Notes: generated from the sequence alone by a model not told the origin. A DNA stretch of 64,000 nucleotides from Haliea sp. (GCA_016704305.1 JADJAL010000025.1:12312-76311), one strand, 5' to 3'. Positions 18,141 to 27,557 are shown, counted from the first letter of the stretch. A program made the numbers and translations.

Positions 18141-18777
18141 TCAGCACCGGTTCTTGTCGGCCAACTCGAAATGGGCCATCTGATCCGCATAGGCCTTTTT
18201 GAATGCCGGACGGTTGGTAAGACGCATCACGTAGGCTTCCGAAGCCGGGCGGCTGCCGAACGCGCGCACTTTCGGCACGCGCAGCACGTCAGCCATCAGC
18301 AGGTCCGCAACCGTGAACCTGTTCTCCGCGAGCCAATCTCGCTCGCTCAGCACATCCTCGAGTTGATCAAGACGGTTGCTCATCCAGTCTTCGATGCCGT
18401 TGACGGCATTGCCAGACATCGTCAGAAACCACCAGGGTACGCTTACCATCTCGATTGAATTCAGCGCTGCAATGACCCATTGCAGCGTTTGCGCGTGTCC
18501 AATGGGATCACGCGGCATCAGCTTGTCGCTTTTCTGTGCAATGTGCAGAAGGCATGCGCCGCTTTCGAATAGCTGCAGTTCACCGTCGCTCAGGAACGGA
18601 ACCTGGCCGAAGGGCTGCCGCGCAAGATGATTGGTTTCGCGTTCAGCAAATGGAATCGTTTGTACAGTGTATGGTAGCCCTGCCTCCTCGCACGCCCATC
18701 ACCAGCCGCAAATCCCGCACAAATCCGCGCTGACCTTCAGGCACCCAATCCAAAGTCCAGATAGTCAATTCGTCCAT
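18141..18777 (-). CDS. Glutathione S-transferase, frameshifted
   Basis: Begins MDELTIWTLDWVPEGQRGFVRD. After an indel near 18700 it continues ACEEAGLPYTVQTIPF, then PFGQVPFLSDGELQLFES (the cis-Pro and Ser that bind glutathione). The alpha-helical domain follows intact (MPRDPIGHAQTLQWVIAALN ... WLAENRFTVADLLMADVLR), ending FELADKNRC. Corrected length is about 212 residues, normal for GSTs. The role is conjugation or reduction with glutathione; substrate unknown. Confidence 0.8.
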
Positions 18778-18875
18778 TTGCTAAACCTCTCGATAAGCCG
18801 CCCAATACGCCCGCCGGGCAGGCGAGCCACGCAGTGACTAGTCCAGTCGTAGGAGGCAGCGATGTGCTGGCGTTT

Positions 18876-19133
18876 CTAGGCAAATTTGTCACTCAATTGC
18901 TGCAGCCTGTTGCGCACATCCTGGCTATCAGTTGCTGCGATTAATTTATCTCTTATGGTCGCTTCAAGGCTTTTTGAAGCAAGACCTGATTTAAGCATAT
19001 TCAGGTCTTGCACAAGCTCATCTATGAGATACCAGTCAGCGTCATTGATAATGCTGGTATCGCCGCTCCGCGCCCAACCATCTAAATCGCCGCCAAAAGA
19101 CTCGTAGACTTCTAAATGCCGGATGGAGAGCAT
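18876..19133 (-). CDS. Hypothetical protein, about 85 residues
   Basis: MLSIRHLEVYESFGGDLDGW then DADWYLIDELVQDLNMLKSG and a helical, charged C-terminus. Soluble, with no recognised family. No clear ribosome site; ATG 19133 lies 10 bp after a GTTAGGC box that resembles an integron core site. An in-frame ATG at 19190 would give 104 residues but crosses that box. Coding is likely but not certain. Confidence 0.45.
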   Translation of the reverse strand: MLSIRHLEVYESFGGDLDGWARSGDTSIINDADWYLIDELVQDLNMLKSGLASKSLEATIRDKLIAATDSQDVRNRLQQLSDKFA

Positions 19134-19144
19134 GACCGTATGCC

Positions 19145-19222
19145 TAACGCCCCCGGAATAGGCGAGCGACTTGTCCGGGAGTCCAGTCACGGAAGGCGTC
19201 TGTGTGGCTTGACTTGTTACTT
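19145..19222. other. Weak attC-like boundary (TAACGCC ... GTTACTT)
   Basis: The + strand has GCCTAAC at 19142-19148 and TTGTTACTT near 19215-19222, 72 bp apart, flanking small inverted repeats (CCCGGA/TCCGGG). On the minus strand the left end reads GGCGTTAGGC, a canonical integron core site. The inner L boxes do not pair well, so this may be degenerate or chance. It separates minus-strand ORFs on its left from the ParDE pair on its right. Confidence 0.2.
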
Positions 19223-19269
19223 ACCCGGTACCAAAATTCGGTATTTATTGGTGCTACAGGAAGCGACCC

Positions 19270-19509
19270 ATGGCCAAAAACACCAGCATTACCCTGGGAG
19301 AACACTTCGATGGGTTTATAGCCCAACAAATTGCTGAAGGAAGGTATGCCTCGGTTAGCGAGGTGGTGAGGGCCGCCCTGAGGCAGTTTGAAGACACGGA
19401 GAAGAAGGCGGCCACGTTGAGACGCCTGCTCGAAGAAGGCGAAAAAAGCGGTACCGCAAAATACAGCTACGAAGCACTGATGAATGAGCTCGATGATGAG
19501 CTTGGTTAA
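19270..19509 (+). CDS. parD: ParD-like antitoxin
   Basis: 79 residues: NTSITLGEHFDGFIAQQIAEGRYASVSEVVRAALRQFE is the ribbon-helix-helix DNA-binding and dimerisation domain of ParD/CopG antitoxins. The acidic C-terminal tail (LMNELDDELG) would wrap the toxin. The stop shares one base with the toxin ATG. It would repress its own operon and neutralise ParE. Confidence 0.88.
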   Translation: MAKNTSITLGEHFDGFIAQQIAEGRYASVSEVVRAALRQFEDTEKKAATLRRLLEEGEKSGTAKYSYEALMNELDDELG

Positions 19510-19811
19510 TGGGTACATTCTCCCTTACCGAAGCTGCTAAAGCTGACCTTAAATCGATCGCAACATACACCCAGCGCCGATGGGGAAAGGAACAGCGCAG
19601 AATTTATGCCAAGCAATTTGACGACGCCTTCCATATGCTAGCCGATACCCTCGAAGCGGGAATAGCTTGCGATGTGATTAAGGTCGGGTATCGAAAATTT
19701 CCCATCGGCAGCCATGTAATTTTCTACCGCGCGCTCTCCGATACTGAAATAGAGATCGTTCGAATAATTCACAAGCGCATGGACCTTGGTCGGCAGCTTG
19801 AAGGCACGTAA
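19509..19811 (+). CDS. parE: ParE/RelE superfamily toxin
   Basis: 100 residues of the RelE/ParE fold: FSLTEAAKADLKSIATYTQRRWGKEQ, then VGYRKFPIGSHVIFYRALSDTEIEIVRIIHKRMD, the typical C-terminal beta-sheet. ParE members poison DNA gyrase. The start overlaps the antitoxin stop by one base (TTAATGG). Its stop codon TAA is the first part of an attC-like hairpin, as is common in integron gene cassettes. Confidence 0.88.
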   Translation: MGTFSLTEAAKADLKSIATYTQRRWGKEQRRIYAKQFDDAFHMLADTLEAGIACDVIKVGYRKFPIGSHVIFYRALSDTEIEIVRIIHKRMDLGRQLEGT

Positions 19812-19860
19812 CGCGTAAAGAACCGTCGGTGAAGCCGTCCGGTTGCTTTACTTGTTATGC
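19809..19860 (+). repeat. attC-like hairpin (candidate integron recombination site)
   Basis: The left arm at 19809-19825 (TAAC, GTAAAG, AACCG) pairs with the right arm at 19840-19857 (CGGTT, CTTTAC, GTTA). There is a 2-base unpaired spacer between the outer and inner boxes and one unpaired C in the right arm. An R box, unpaired spacer, L box and single extrahelical base (G on the bottom strand) are the diagnostic layout of attC sites. The length of about 52-57 bp matches the shortest attC sites. The R' box is GTTATGC, one position off the GTTRRRY consensus. It follows ParE directly and precedes YefM. Confidence 0.45.
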
Positions 19861-19871
19861 GCTGATAGAAT

Positions 19872-19896
19872 GCGTACATATTTACGTACATGTACG
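19872..19896. promoter_or_regulatory. YefM-type operator with TGTAC palindromes
   Basis: GTACATGTAC at 19886-19895 is a perfect palindrome, preceded by CGTACATATTTACGTACA. Characterised YefM/Phd antitoxins repress through palindromes with a TGTACA core. It ends about 12 bp before the antitoxin ATG. Confidence 0.55.
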
Positions 19897-19906
19897 GGTT
19901 AATTTT

Positions 19907-20158
19907 ATGGAAAGCATAAGTTATACCGCTGCCCGCAGCAACCTTGCCAAGACTATGGCACAAGTATGCGACGACCACGCGCCGATTGCGATTACACGTA
20001 AAGGCGAAGGCGCGGTTGTGATGATATCTATGGAGGACTACCAGGCGCTTGAAGAGACTGCCTACCTGCTGAGAAGCCCAAAGAATACGCGAAGGTTGAT
20101 CGAGTCGATTGCGGATCTGGAAGCTGGAAGAGGGATCGAACAGGACCTGCTGGAGTGA
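19907..20158 (+). CDS. yefM: YefM/Phd family antitoxin
   Basis: 83 residues starting MESISYTAARSNLAKTMAQVCDD, with PIAITRKGEGAVVMISMEDYQALEETAYLL: the Phd/YefM N-terminal dimer fold and DNA-binding edge, followed by an acidic tail. The ATG at 19907 is chosen because the family starts there; an upstream in-frame ATG at 19829 would read through the operator and the attC-like site. The stop overlaps the toxin GTG. Confidence 0.9.
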   Translation: MESISYTAARSNLAKTMAQVCDDHAPIAITRKGEGAVVMISMEDYQALEETAYLLRSPKNTRRLIESIADLEAGRGIEQDLLE

Positions 20159-20409
20159 AATTAGTCTTTGCCGAAAATGCATGGGATGACTACCTGTATT
20201 GGCAGAAAACCGATAAGACAATTCTCAAGCGAATCAATGCTCTCATAAAAGACATAACACGAGAGCCATTTGAAGGCATAGGCAAGCCTGAACCGCTAAA
20301 GCATGCATTGTCTGGCTACTGGTCCAGGCGAATCAACGACGAGCATCGCATCGTTTACAAGATTCAGGACAATTCTCTCCTCATAGCTCAACTTCGATAT
20401 CACTACTGA
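20155..20409 (+). CDS. yoeB: YoeB toxin (Txe/YoeB family ribosome-dependent mRNA interferase)
   Basis: 84 residues, the usual YoeB length. WDDYLYWQKTDKTILKRINALIKDI, then GKPEPLKHALSGYWSRRINDEHRIVYKI and LRYHY at the C-terminus, carrying the catalytic Glu/Arg/His set of the family. GTG start within the antitoxin stop. It cleaves mRNA at the ribosomal A site when antitoxin is degraded. Confidence 0.92.
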   Translation: MKLVFAENAWDDYLYWQKTDKTILKRINALIKDITREPFEGIGKPEPLKHALSGYWSRRINDEHRIVYKIQDNSLLIAQLRYHY

Positions 20410-20584
20410 GTTGGCCATAGTGCCGCAAACACCGGCGCAGTTGACGCAGTGAAATTCGATCTTTTCCTAATTCACCAGCGCTACCTGACATCGTCCCGCA
20501 TTTTCAAGCACTTGCAGAAATGGAATCGGAGGAAACGAGACTAATGCTCGTGAAAAACGGTGGTTAACCCGGGTTCGCCTGGAA

Positions 20585-21685
20585 TTACCGGGATTCACCA
20601 GGATTCAACGGCTGCAAATGCACCGCGCGCAGCGGCGCGATCAACCGGCGGAGTCCACGGCTGAGTCGGCGGCGCGAGGCCGGCAGTAATAGCAACAGGC
20701 ACGCCAACAGGCCAGCGCCCAGCAGTGTGACGTGCTGCCACGAACTGGCCCAGTACCGCAGCGTCAGCAATCGTCGAAACCAGGAGTCCTCGGACATATC
20801 TGAATTGTCGACGCCGCCCGCCGATGCCATCTGCGGATTGGCAATCACATTCAGCGTGCGCGCGGGCAGTGTCTCGGTGCGAAGCTGCTGTGCATCGAGG
20901 TCAAACCAGGAGTATTGCGCGGCCGGAATCGTGAACTGGCCTGGCCGCTTGGCGACGTAGGTGATCTCGTCCTGGCGTTTGCCCACCAGCGAGCCGCGCT
21001 CGTTCTCATCGAGCAGGCGCCGCTTCGTGTAGATGCCCAGCCCGTCGATTGTCGCGGAAGGGAAGGGCGGGAAGACCATGCCGGGTACCTCGGGCGCGGT
21101 GAACGTCACGGTGCGCGTGAACGCCGCGCCCGCTTTGACCTGGTCGGCGCCTGGCAGCGGCGACCACGCCTCGGTCACCTCAAGCTCGCGCGCGCTGATC
21201 ACGCTTCCCATGCCTTCGGTGCCGGGGTGCTGTTTGACGGACAATGGCACGGCGTCTGTGGTGAGCGTTACGGGTACTGCATCGGTGTCCAGCGGGTTGC
21301 GCTTGAACGCGAAGCGCACGGTGAAAGCGGGGATGGTTTGCGCGCCTGCGCGCATCGGCCAGGCACGCACCTCGTGTTGCTGCAGGGTGTATTGCACGCC
21401 GTCGATTGTCTCGGTGCTCACCAGTGGGCTGCCTGCGGGCGGCATCAGCAATATTCCTTCCGGGTCGGGCAGGTCGAGGCTGGCGGCGCTGGCGAAATAG
21501 CCCGGCGCGAGCAGGTCGATCTGCAATATCACGCCCTGGCCCACCCACGCCGGCTCCTGCGATGACAGGCGCACGCGCACTATTGCATCCTGCGCGTTGG
21601 CCGTCGATGCCATTACCTGTGCCAGCAGCAGCGCCAACAGCAACGCGATGCTCAGCAGCGGGCATGCGCGGAGTCGTCGTCTCAT
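20585..21685 (-). CDS. batD: BatD (oxygen-tolerance) family protein
   Basis: 366 residues. Signal peptide (LLSIALLLALLLAQVMASTANA), then Ig-like beta domains (VRVRLSSQEPAWVGQGVILQIDLL; SVISARELEVTEAWSPLPGADQVKAGAAF), and one membrane helix near residues 318-336 with a basic cytoplasmic tail. This is the BatD layout, though somewhat short. It is the last gene of the MoxR-Bat operon; its ATG overlaps the stop of the TPR gene by four bases. BatD is thought to work at the membrane with the VWA partners; its biochemical role is unresolved. Confidence 0.85.
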   Translation of the reverse strand: MRRRLRACPLLSIALLLALLLAQVMASTANAQDAIVRVRLSSQEPAWVGQGVILQIDLLAPGYFASAASLDLPDPEGILLMPPAGSPLVSTETIDGVQYTLQQHEVRAWPMRAGAQTIPAFTVRFAFKRNPLDTDAVPVTLTTDAVPLSVKQHPGTEGMGSVISARELEVTEAWSPLPGADQVKAGAAFTRTVTFTAPEVPGMVFPPFPSATIDGLGIYTKRRLLDENERGSLVGKRQDEITYVAKRPGQFTIPAAQYSWFDLDAQQLRTETLPARTLNVIANPQMASAGGVDNSDMSEDSWFRRLLTLRYWASSWQHVTLLGAGLLACLLLLLPASRRRLSRGLRRLIAPLRAVHLQPLNPGESR

Positions 21686-22344
21686 TGCGCGCTATCCTCG
21701 CTCTGCGTGGGCGCCGCCTCATGCGCGGCCTGGTAGGCGAACTTGGCGCGCAGGAAGTCGCCCGGCGAGGTTTGCACCCGACGCAGCCAGGTCGCGCGCA
21801 ACTCGGCATCGGAGAGCTGCGGGTCGTTCATATCGAGTGGTTTGCTCTCGCCGTCCTCACCTTTTTTATCGAACACGATATCGTCCGGAGTGAAAGCGTC
21901 GGCGGATTCCTGCTCGCGATTCTCGCCGGCATCGTCGATAAGCTTTTTGCGCGCTGCTGCGATAGCTTTGTTGTCTATCGCCTCCTGCCAGCCGGGGTGG
22001 AATCCCAGCGCGCGGTCGTAGCTGGCGATGGCCTCTGCGTATTCGCCGTGCATCAGCAGCGCGTTGCCCTGGTTGAATGCGCCCGTCGCGCCCGGTACTC
22101 GCGCGAACGTCTGTGCGGCCTCCTTGAAATCGCCAGCGCGATACTGTGCAACGCCGATGTGCCACGGGTCGCTGTAGGCGGCTGCCGCTTGCTTGAACGC
22201 TTTCTGTGCCATCAGCGTATCGCCGCGCTGGTTCGCTCTGCGCCAGAACTCGGGGTTGTGCCAGCTGCCATACGCGAGCCCGGCCAGCGCCAGCGTGAGA
22301 AACACGGCGGTTGCGATGCGCGTTGTGCGGCGCGGCGCGGTCAT
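21682..22344 (-). CDS. TPR protein of the Bat operon (BatC/BatE-like)
   Basis: 220 residues. An N-terminal membrane helix (IATAVFLTLALAGLAYGSW) is followed by tetratricopeptide units, e.g. AFKQAAAAYSDPWHIGVAQYRAGDFKEAAQTFARV and GNALLMHGEYAEAIASYDRALGFHPG. A charged C-terminal tail follows. TPR proteins at this operon position are usual partners of the VWA protein. ATGA overlaps link it to both neighbours, indicating translational coupling. Confidence 0.82.
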   Translation of the reverse strand: MTAPRRTTRIATAVFLTLALAGLAYGSWHNPEFWRRANQRGDTLMAQKAFKQAAAAYSDPWHIGVAQYRAGDFKEAAQTFARVPGATGAFNQGNALLMHGEYAEAIASYDRALGFHPGWQEAIDNKAIAAARKKLIDDAGENREQESADAFTPDDIVFDKKGEDGESKPLDMNDPQLSDAELRATWLRRVQTSPGDFLRAKFAYQAAHEAAPTQSEDSAQ

Positions 22345-24305
22345 TCGGTTGCCTGCCCGCTCGGGATCATCCAGCCGCGCCGAAAAAACAGCAGCAGCAA
22401 CAGCGCGATCGGCGGCGTCAGCCAGTAGCCGCTTTCCGCCCAGCGTTCGTCACCGGCGGCGCCGAGTGTCTGGGCAAACTTGGCCGCGTTGGCGAGTGCC
22501 TGCACGTCGGTGTCATCCGCCGTGAGTGCTTGCAGTTGCGCATTTACCGCGCGCGCGTTGTGTTCGAGCGCGTCCAGTTCATCGCCCGGCGTCAGCGGCG
22601 GCCACAGTCGCACTGCTGTGCCCGATGTGCGCCGCCAGTTCGCCAGCGCATCGGCCTGTTCCGGCGCCACGCTGTCGGTGATCCACACGATGGAACCGGC
22701 CCCGGCATCCGCCAGGCTCTGCTCGGCCAGATGCAGTGCCTCGGCGGCCACGTCGCCATCCTCGGGCATTACCTGCGGCGCCAGTGCCTGCGCGAAGGTG
22801 TCGATGATGCCGGCGTCGCTGGTGGCGGGCATCACCAGGTGCGCGCTGCCGGCATAGGCGATGAGCGCCGTCTTCGCACTACCGCGCGCCTGCAGCAGGT
22901 CGTGGATTTTCTGCGTCGCGCGCTGCAACCGGCTGGGCTGGATGTCCTCTGTTTCCATCGAGGGGGAGACTTTCACCACGATCGCCAGCGCGGCGGTGTC
23001 CTCGGCGAACGGCGAGGGCTCGTGCGTCCAGGTGGGCCCGGCAATCGCGACAATGCCCAGCAACCACAGCAGGCCCAGTGCGTGCAGCGGGGCGAAGCGC
23101 GACGCCTGTTGTTCACCGCCCCACAGGTGCGCCAACAGGTGCGGCGCGACAATGCCACGCCACGCCCGCCCCTGGTCGGCGCCGCGCCGAAGCAGCCACC
23201 ACAGCAGGCCGGCGGGCAGCAGCGCGAGCAGCCAGCCGGGACGTATCACATGCGGAATCACCACCGCGACGGCCAGCGGCGCAGAGGCGGCGAGGGTGCC
23301 GGGCGCGACGCGCAGTGGGCTGCGTCGCCGGACGCTGGCGACGACAAGCCGCGTGCCGAGGTAAGCCATCGATGCGAGCAGGCCCGCCGCCAGCGGCCAC
23401 CAGTACACATCGCGCCTGGGGCGATGCGAGATGGATTGCACCTTGCGCGTTTCGAGCTGGTCAATCTGCCGGTAGATGGATGCCAGTTGCTCGTGGTCGC
23501 CCGCGTGCGAGTAGAGTCCGCCGGTGAGCGCGGCGACGTTCTTGAGCGTCGTTTCGTCCAGCGCGTCTTCTCCGGCCGCGCGCGGGTCGCCGACGGCGAC
23601 TGTGTGGATGACGATGCCCTTGTCGTGTGCAATCTGCGCCGCTTTCTCCGGCGGTACCTGGCTGCTGGTGTCGTTGCCATCGGTGAGCGCGATCAGCACG
23701 CGCTCCTTAACGGTGCTGCGGTCGAACACGTTGATCGCGAGACCGAGCGCATCGCCGAATGCCGTCTGCGGCCCGGCCATGCCCACCTGCGCTTCATCGA
23801 GCAACTGCCGGGCAACGGCGAGGTCCTCGGTGAACGGCACCTGCACGAACGCCGCATTGCCGAACAGGATCAGGCCCACCCGGTCTCCCTTGCGTTTGGC
23901 GAGGAAGTCGTCCAGCACGGCTTTCACCGCCGCGAGACGATCCGTCGTTTTCCCCTGCGCGTCAGTGAAATCGGCGGTGGCCATCGAGCCGGAGAGGTCC
24001 ACCGCGAGCAGCAGGTCGCGCGCCGGTAGCTCGCGCGTCACTGGTGGTTCGATCAGTTGCGGTCGCGCCATCGCGAGCACTGCGCACAGCCAGCAGATAA
24101 TCAGCACCAGATAGCGCCACGGGCCGCCCTGTGTCACCGCCAGGTCGCGCAGCGCGCTGTGTCCGGTGAGCGCGGACAAACGCGGCAGGAACGGCACCAC
24201 CAGGCCGCGCTGTGTTGCGCGGTGCGCCGGCAGCAGCCACCACGCGAGCAGCGGCAGCGGCAGCAGTGCGAGCACCCAGGGATACAACAGCGTCAGGCTG
24301 CTCAC
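22341..24305 (-). CDS. BatA-BatB fusion: double von Willebrand factor A membrane protein
   Basis: 654 residues joining two normally separate proteins. Part one (1 to about 330): membrane helices, the VWA MIDAS motif LLLAVDLSGSM (DxSxS), ALTDGND, then a closing helix YWWPLAAGLLASMAYLG. Part two (about 350-654): HVIRPGWLLALLPAGLLWW, a second VWA domain and a final helix. In the second domain the MIDAS reads IVVKVSPSM, with Lys in place of the metal-binding Asp, so it should not bind metal normally. No stop or ribosome site is seen at the junction near 23250, where GTG codons could once have started batB; an indel that merged two genes cannot be excluded. Confidence 0.85.
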   Translation of the reverse strand: MSSLTLLYPWVLALLPLPLLAWWLLPAHRATQRGLVVPFLPRLSALTGHSALRDLAVTQGGPWRYLVLIICWLCAVLAMARPQLIEPPVTRELPARDLLLAVDLSGSMATADFTDAQGKTTDRLAAVKAVLDDFLAKRKGDRVGLILFGNAAFVQVPFTEDLAVARQLLDEAQVGMAGPQTAFGDALGLAINVFDRSTVKERVLIALTDGNDTSSQVPPEKAAQIAHDKGIVIHTVAVGDPRAAGEDALDETTLKNVAALTGGLYSHAGDHEQLASIYRQIDQLETRKVQSISHRPRRDVYWWPLAAGLLASMAYLGTRLVVASVRRRSPLRVAPGTLAASAPLAVAVVIPHVIRPGWLLALLPAGLLWWLLRRGADQGRAWRGIVAPHLLAHLWGGEQQASRFAPLHALGLLWLLGIVAIAGPTWTHEPSPFAEDTAALAIVVKVSPSMETEDIQPSRLQRATQKIHDLLQARGSAKTALIAYAGSAHLVMPATSDAGIIDTFAQALAPQVMPEDGDVAAEALHLAEQSLADAGAGSIVWITDSVAPEQADALANWRRTSGTAVRLWPPLTPGDELDALEHNARAVNAQLQALTADDTDVQALANAAKFAQTLGAAGDERWAESGYWLTPPIALLLLLFFRRGWMIPSGQATE

Positions 24306-24994
24306 GCTGCCTCCGTTGTCTTGCCGGCGGTAGTTTTGCGTGGCGCGGTTTGTGCGGGCCGGGTCGTTGGTCCAGTCGTTGGTTCAGAACCTGGCTCAGT
24401 CGCAGACGCTTGATCGTATGCGCGGTGCTGCACGATCCAGCGGCGGATTTCGTCCGCGACGTCCGCAATGCATTCGCTCGCGGCGCGTTCGCCCAATCCG
24501 CTGTCGCAGTGGTAATTGGCGCGCGCCAGTGCGGCACCCAGCCCGTCGCTGAAGCGGGTGCCGCCGGTGTTATCAAGAAATGCAAACCACGCGGGCCCGG
24601 TCAGGCTGGCTACCTGTTCGCGCGCGTATGCTGTCAGAGCCGTGCGCTTGAGCAGCACCGCCATGGCCGCCAGCGCCGCGTCCGGCGACAGTGCGTCGGG
24701 CGCGTGCGTTCGCGTCTGTGTATCGCTGGCAATTATTCGAGCGTCGACCGGCGCTTTGGAATTTGCATCGAGCCGCGCCTCGATCCGCGCCTCGATCTGG
24801 GCTAGTTCGGCCAGCGCCTCGCGCCGGTAGTGGTTACGTTGCCACCGCGCGACGGCGCGCCACAGCAGCACCGCGCCGATCACAGCGGCCAACCCCAATA
24901 CCCAGTACCAGCCCGGCGCGGGTGGCCACCACGGCGCGGGCGGTGGCACGAGGATATCGTGCAGCTTGTCCAGCCCGGTGGGGTCAGCGCTCAC
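24302..24994 (-). CDS. DUF4381 family membrane protein
   Basis: 230 residues starting GTG (MSADPTGLDKLHDILVPPPAPWWPPAPGW), followed by one membrane helix (YWVLGLAAVIGAVLLWRAV) and a helical cytoplasmic region. DUF4381 proteins sit between DUF58 and VWA genes in MoxR operons. The C-terminal 30 residues are a Thr/Pro/Lys-rich low-complexity tail (TEPGSEPTTGPTTRPAQTA). The start lies inside a 13-bp tandem repeat, so other in-frame starts just upstream are possible. Confidence 0.83.
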   Translation of the reverse strand: MSADPTGLDKLHDILVPPPAPWWPPAPGWYWVLGLAAVIGAVLLWRAVARWQRNHYRREALAELAQIEARIEARLDANSKAPVDARIIASDTQTRTHAPDALSPDAALAAMAVLLKRTALTAYAREQVASLTGPAWFAFLDNTGGTRFSDGLGAALARANYHCDSGLGERAASECIADVADEIRRWIVQHRAYDQASATEPGSEPTTGPTTRPAQTAPRKTTAGKTTEAA

Positions 24995-25056
24995 GGTCGT
25001 CGCTCATGGTCGTTGCGCACGGCTGTCGCTCATTGCCATCGCTCATGCTCGTCGCT
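24992..25056. repeat. Five tandem 13-bp repeats across the DUF58/DUF4381 junction
   Basis: Consensus CAYGGTCGTCGCT, copies at 24992, 25005, 25018, 25031 and 25044, diverging at 1-4 positions. On the coding (minus) strand each unit ends in ATG or GTG after GAGCGACGACC-like sequence, so every repeat carries a potential start codon. Because 13 is not a multiple of three the frame changes each time. It covers the DUF58 stop and the DUF4381 start. Confidence 0.7.
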
Positions 25057-26028
25057 CACCCAGCCTCCGCCGAATTTGTTCTATCACGGCGTCGCGCGTA
25101 TTCAGCGGAATCACCGGCATTTCCCGCTGCAGCAAAAACTGCCTGCCCTGTGCCCTGATCTTCGCAAACCCCTTGCTGAAGTCCTCGCGCAGGCTGCGCT
25201 GCGCGGTATCCACTTCCAGTTGTTCCCAGCCGTCGCCGAACACCAGCGTGCCGGCGGCGGGCAGTTCGCCCTCCAGTGCGTCGTGCACGAACGCGAACAG
25301 CACATCGTTGTGGCGCGCGATGCGCGTCAGCAGTTGCTGCGTGTCATGGTCGTGTCCGCTGCCATCGCTGATGATGCACACCAGCACGTCGTGTTTGGCC
25401 AGTCGCGCGCAGTGCTCCAGCGCCCGGTTGAACATCGCCGGATTGCCGCGCAGGCCCTTGTTTACCGACAGCGCGTGGTTCTGTTCCACCACGGCATGCA
25501 GGATGCGCATCACCGTCGAGCGGCTGCGCTGCGGACGCACTTCCACGATGTCGCTGTCGTTGAACACCAGCGCGCCGACGCGGTCGCGCTGCTGCAGCAC
25601 GCGCCACGCGCCCAGCGCGGCGGTCTCGGCGGCGATAACGGATTTCATTTTTTGCTGGCTGCCAAAAAACATCGACAGGCGCTGGTCCACCAACAGCAGC
25701 GTGCTGCGCTCGCGCTCCTCGGTGTACACCCGGCTGTGCGTCTTGCGCGTGCGCGCGGTGACTTTCCAGTCGATCTGGCGGATATCGTCGCCAGCCTGGT
25801 AGCGACGGATCTCCTCGAAATTCAGGCCGCGGCCGCGCAGGCGCGAGGCGTGTCGGCCCGCCAGCAGTGAGTGGATGGGCTGGCGCGGCAGGAAGCTGAA
25901 ACCGTGCGCCAGGTGGCGCAGCGCGATCAGGTCTTCGAGGCGCGCGTAAACTCGCGCATCACCGGCCCACATCGCGTCGGTGGACGGCGAGCCGGTGTTG
26001 CTACTGCGACTGGCGCGCGCTGGCCACT

Positions 26029-26032
<4 letters not shown>
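25043..26032 (-). CDS. DUF58 domain protein
   Basis: 329 residues. GRGLNFEEIRRYQAGDDIRQIDWKVTARTRKTHSRVYTEERERSTLLLVDQRLSMFFG contains the DUF58 signature (Y-x-x-G-D-x-x-R-x-I-D-W) and then a VWA-like core (LLLVDQRLSM). Cytoplasmic. It partners MoxR ATPases and VWA membrane proteins. The ATG overlaps the MoxR stop by four bases. Confidence 0.9.
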
Positions 26033-26997
<965 letters not shown>

Positions 26998-27098
26998 TAT
27001 TGGTAGCCCCGCTCTTTGCGTGTAGTGTGCACTGCTGGCAGACGCACGTAAAATACCAGCAGCCAATTACCCGCCAAATTTTTGAGGTATCACCCTCC

Positions 27099-27557
27099 AT
27101 GAGCAACACCGAAAACCACGAACACTGGATGCGCCGCGCGCTCGCGCTCGCCGACCGCGCCGCCAATGAAGGCGAGGTGCCGGTGGGCGCCGTCGTCGTG
27201 CGCGATGGCGTGTTGCTCGGCGAAGGCTGGAACCAGATGATCGCAACGCAGGACCCGACGGGCCACGCGGAAATCGTCGCGCTGCGTGATGCCGCCCGCG
27301 TGGTGGGCAACTACCGTCTGCCGGGCAGCACGCTCTATGTCACGCTGGAACCGTGCACGATGTGCGCCGGGGCGATGGTGCATGCGCGCGTCGCAACGCT
27401 GGTGTTCGCCGCGCGAGAGCCCAAGGCGGGAGTGATCACAAGTACTTGCCAATTGCTGGACGAGCCCCGGTTCAACCATCGCGTGTGCTGGCAGGGCGGC
27501 GTGCTGGCCGAGGAATCGAGTACGCGCCTGCAGGCTTTTTTCCAGGCGCGACGCTGA
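27099..27557 (+). CDS. tadA: tRNA-specific adenosine deaminase
   Basis: 152 residues from ATG 27099 (MSNTENHEHWMRRALALADRA). The zinc-binding and catalytic motifs are complete: TGHAEIVAL (His, Glu) and LEPCTMCAGAMVHAR (two Cys). The enzyme converts A34 to inosine in tRNA-Arg(ACG) and is essential in bacteria. Convergent with mltF and divergent from the MoxR operon. An upstream in-frame ATG would add a non-conserved tail. Confidence 0.93.
   Translation: MSNTENHEHWMRRALALADRAANEGEVPVGAVVVRDGVLLGEGWNQMIATQDPTGHAEIVALRDAARVVGNYRLPGSTLYVTLEPCTMCAGAMVHARVATLVFAAREPKAGVITSTCQLLDEPRFNHRVCWQGGVLAEESSTRLQAFFQARR

Noticed and set aside
18781..18880. Degenerate attC site after the 85-residue ORF (minus strand AAACGCC ... 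GGCGGGCGT)
   Set aside because: Outer boxes do not match GTTRRRY and pairing is partial; too weak to list as a feature.
20410..20584. Short frames after yoeB, including VKFDLFLIHQRYL
   Set aside because: About 30 codons without family resemblance or ribosome site; treated as intergenic with nothing clear.
22311..24029. 572-codon plus-strand open frame opposite the BatA-BatB fusion
   Set aside because: Composition rich in Arg, Gly and His, no recognisable motif; shadow of the real minus-strand gene with MIDAS motifs.
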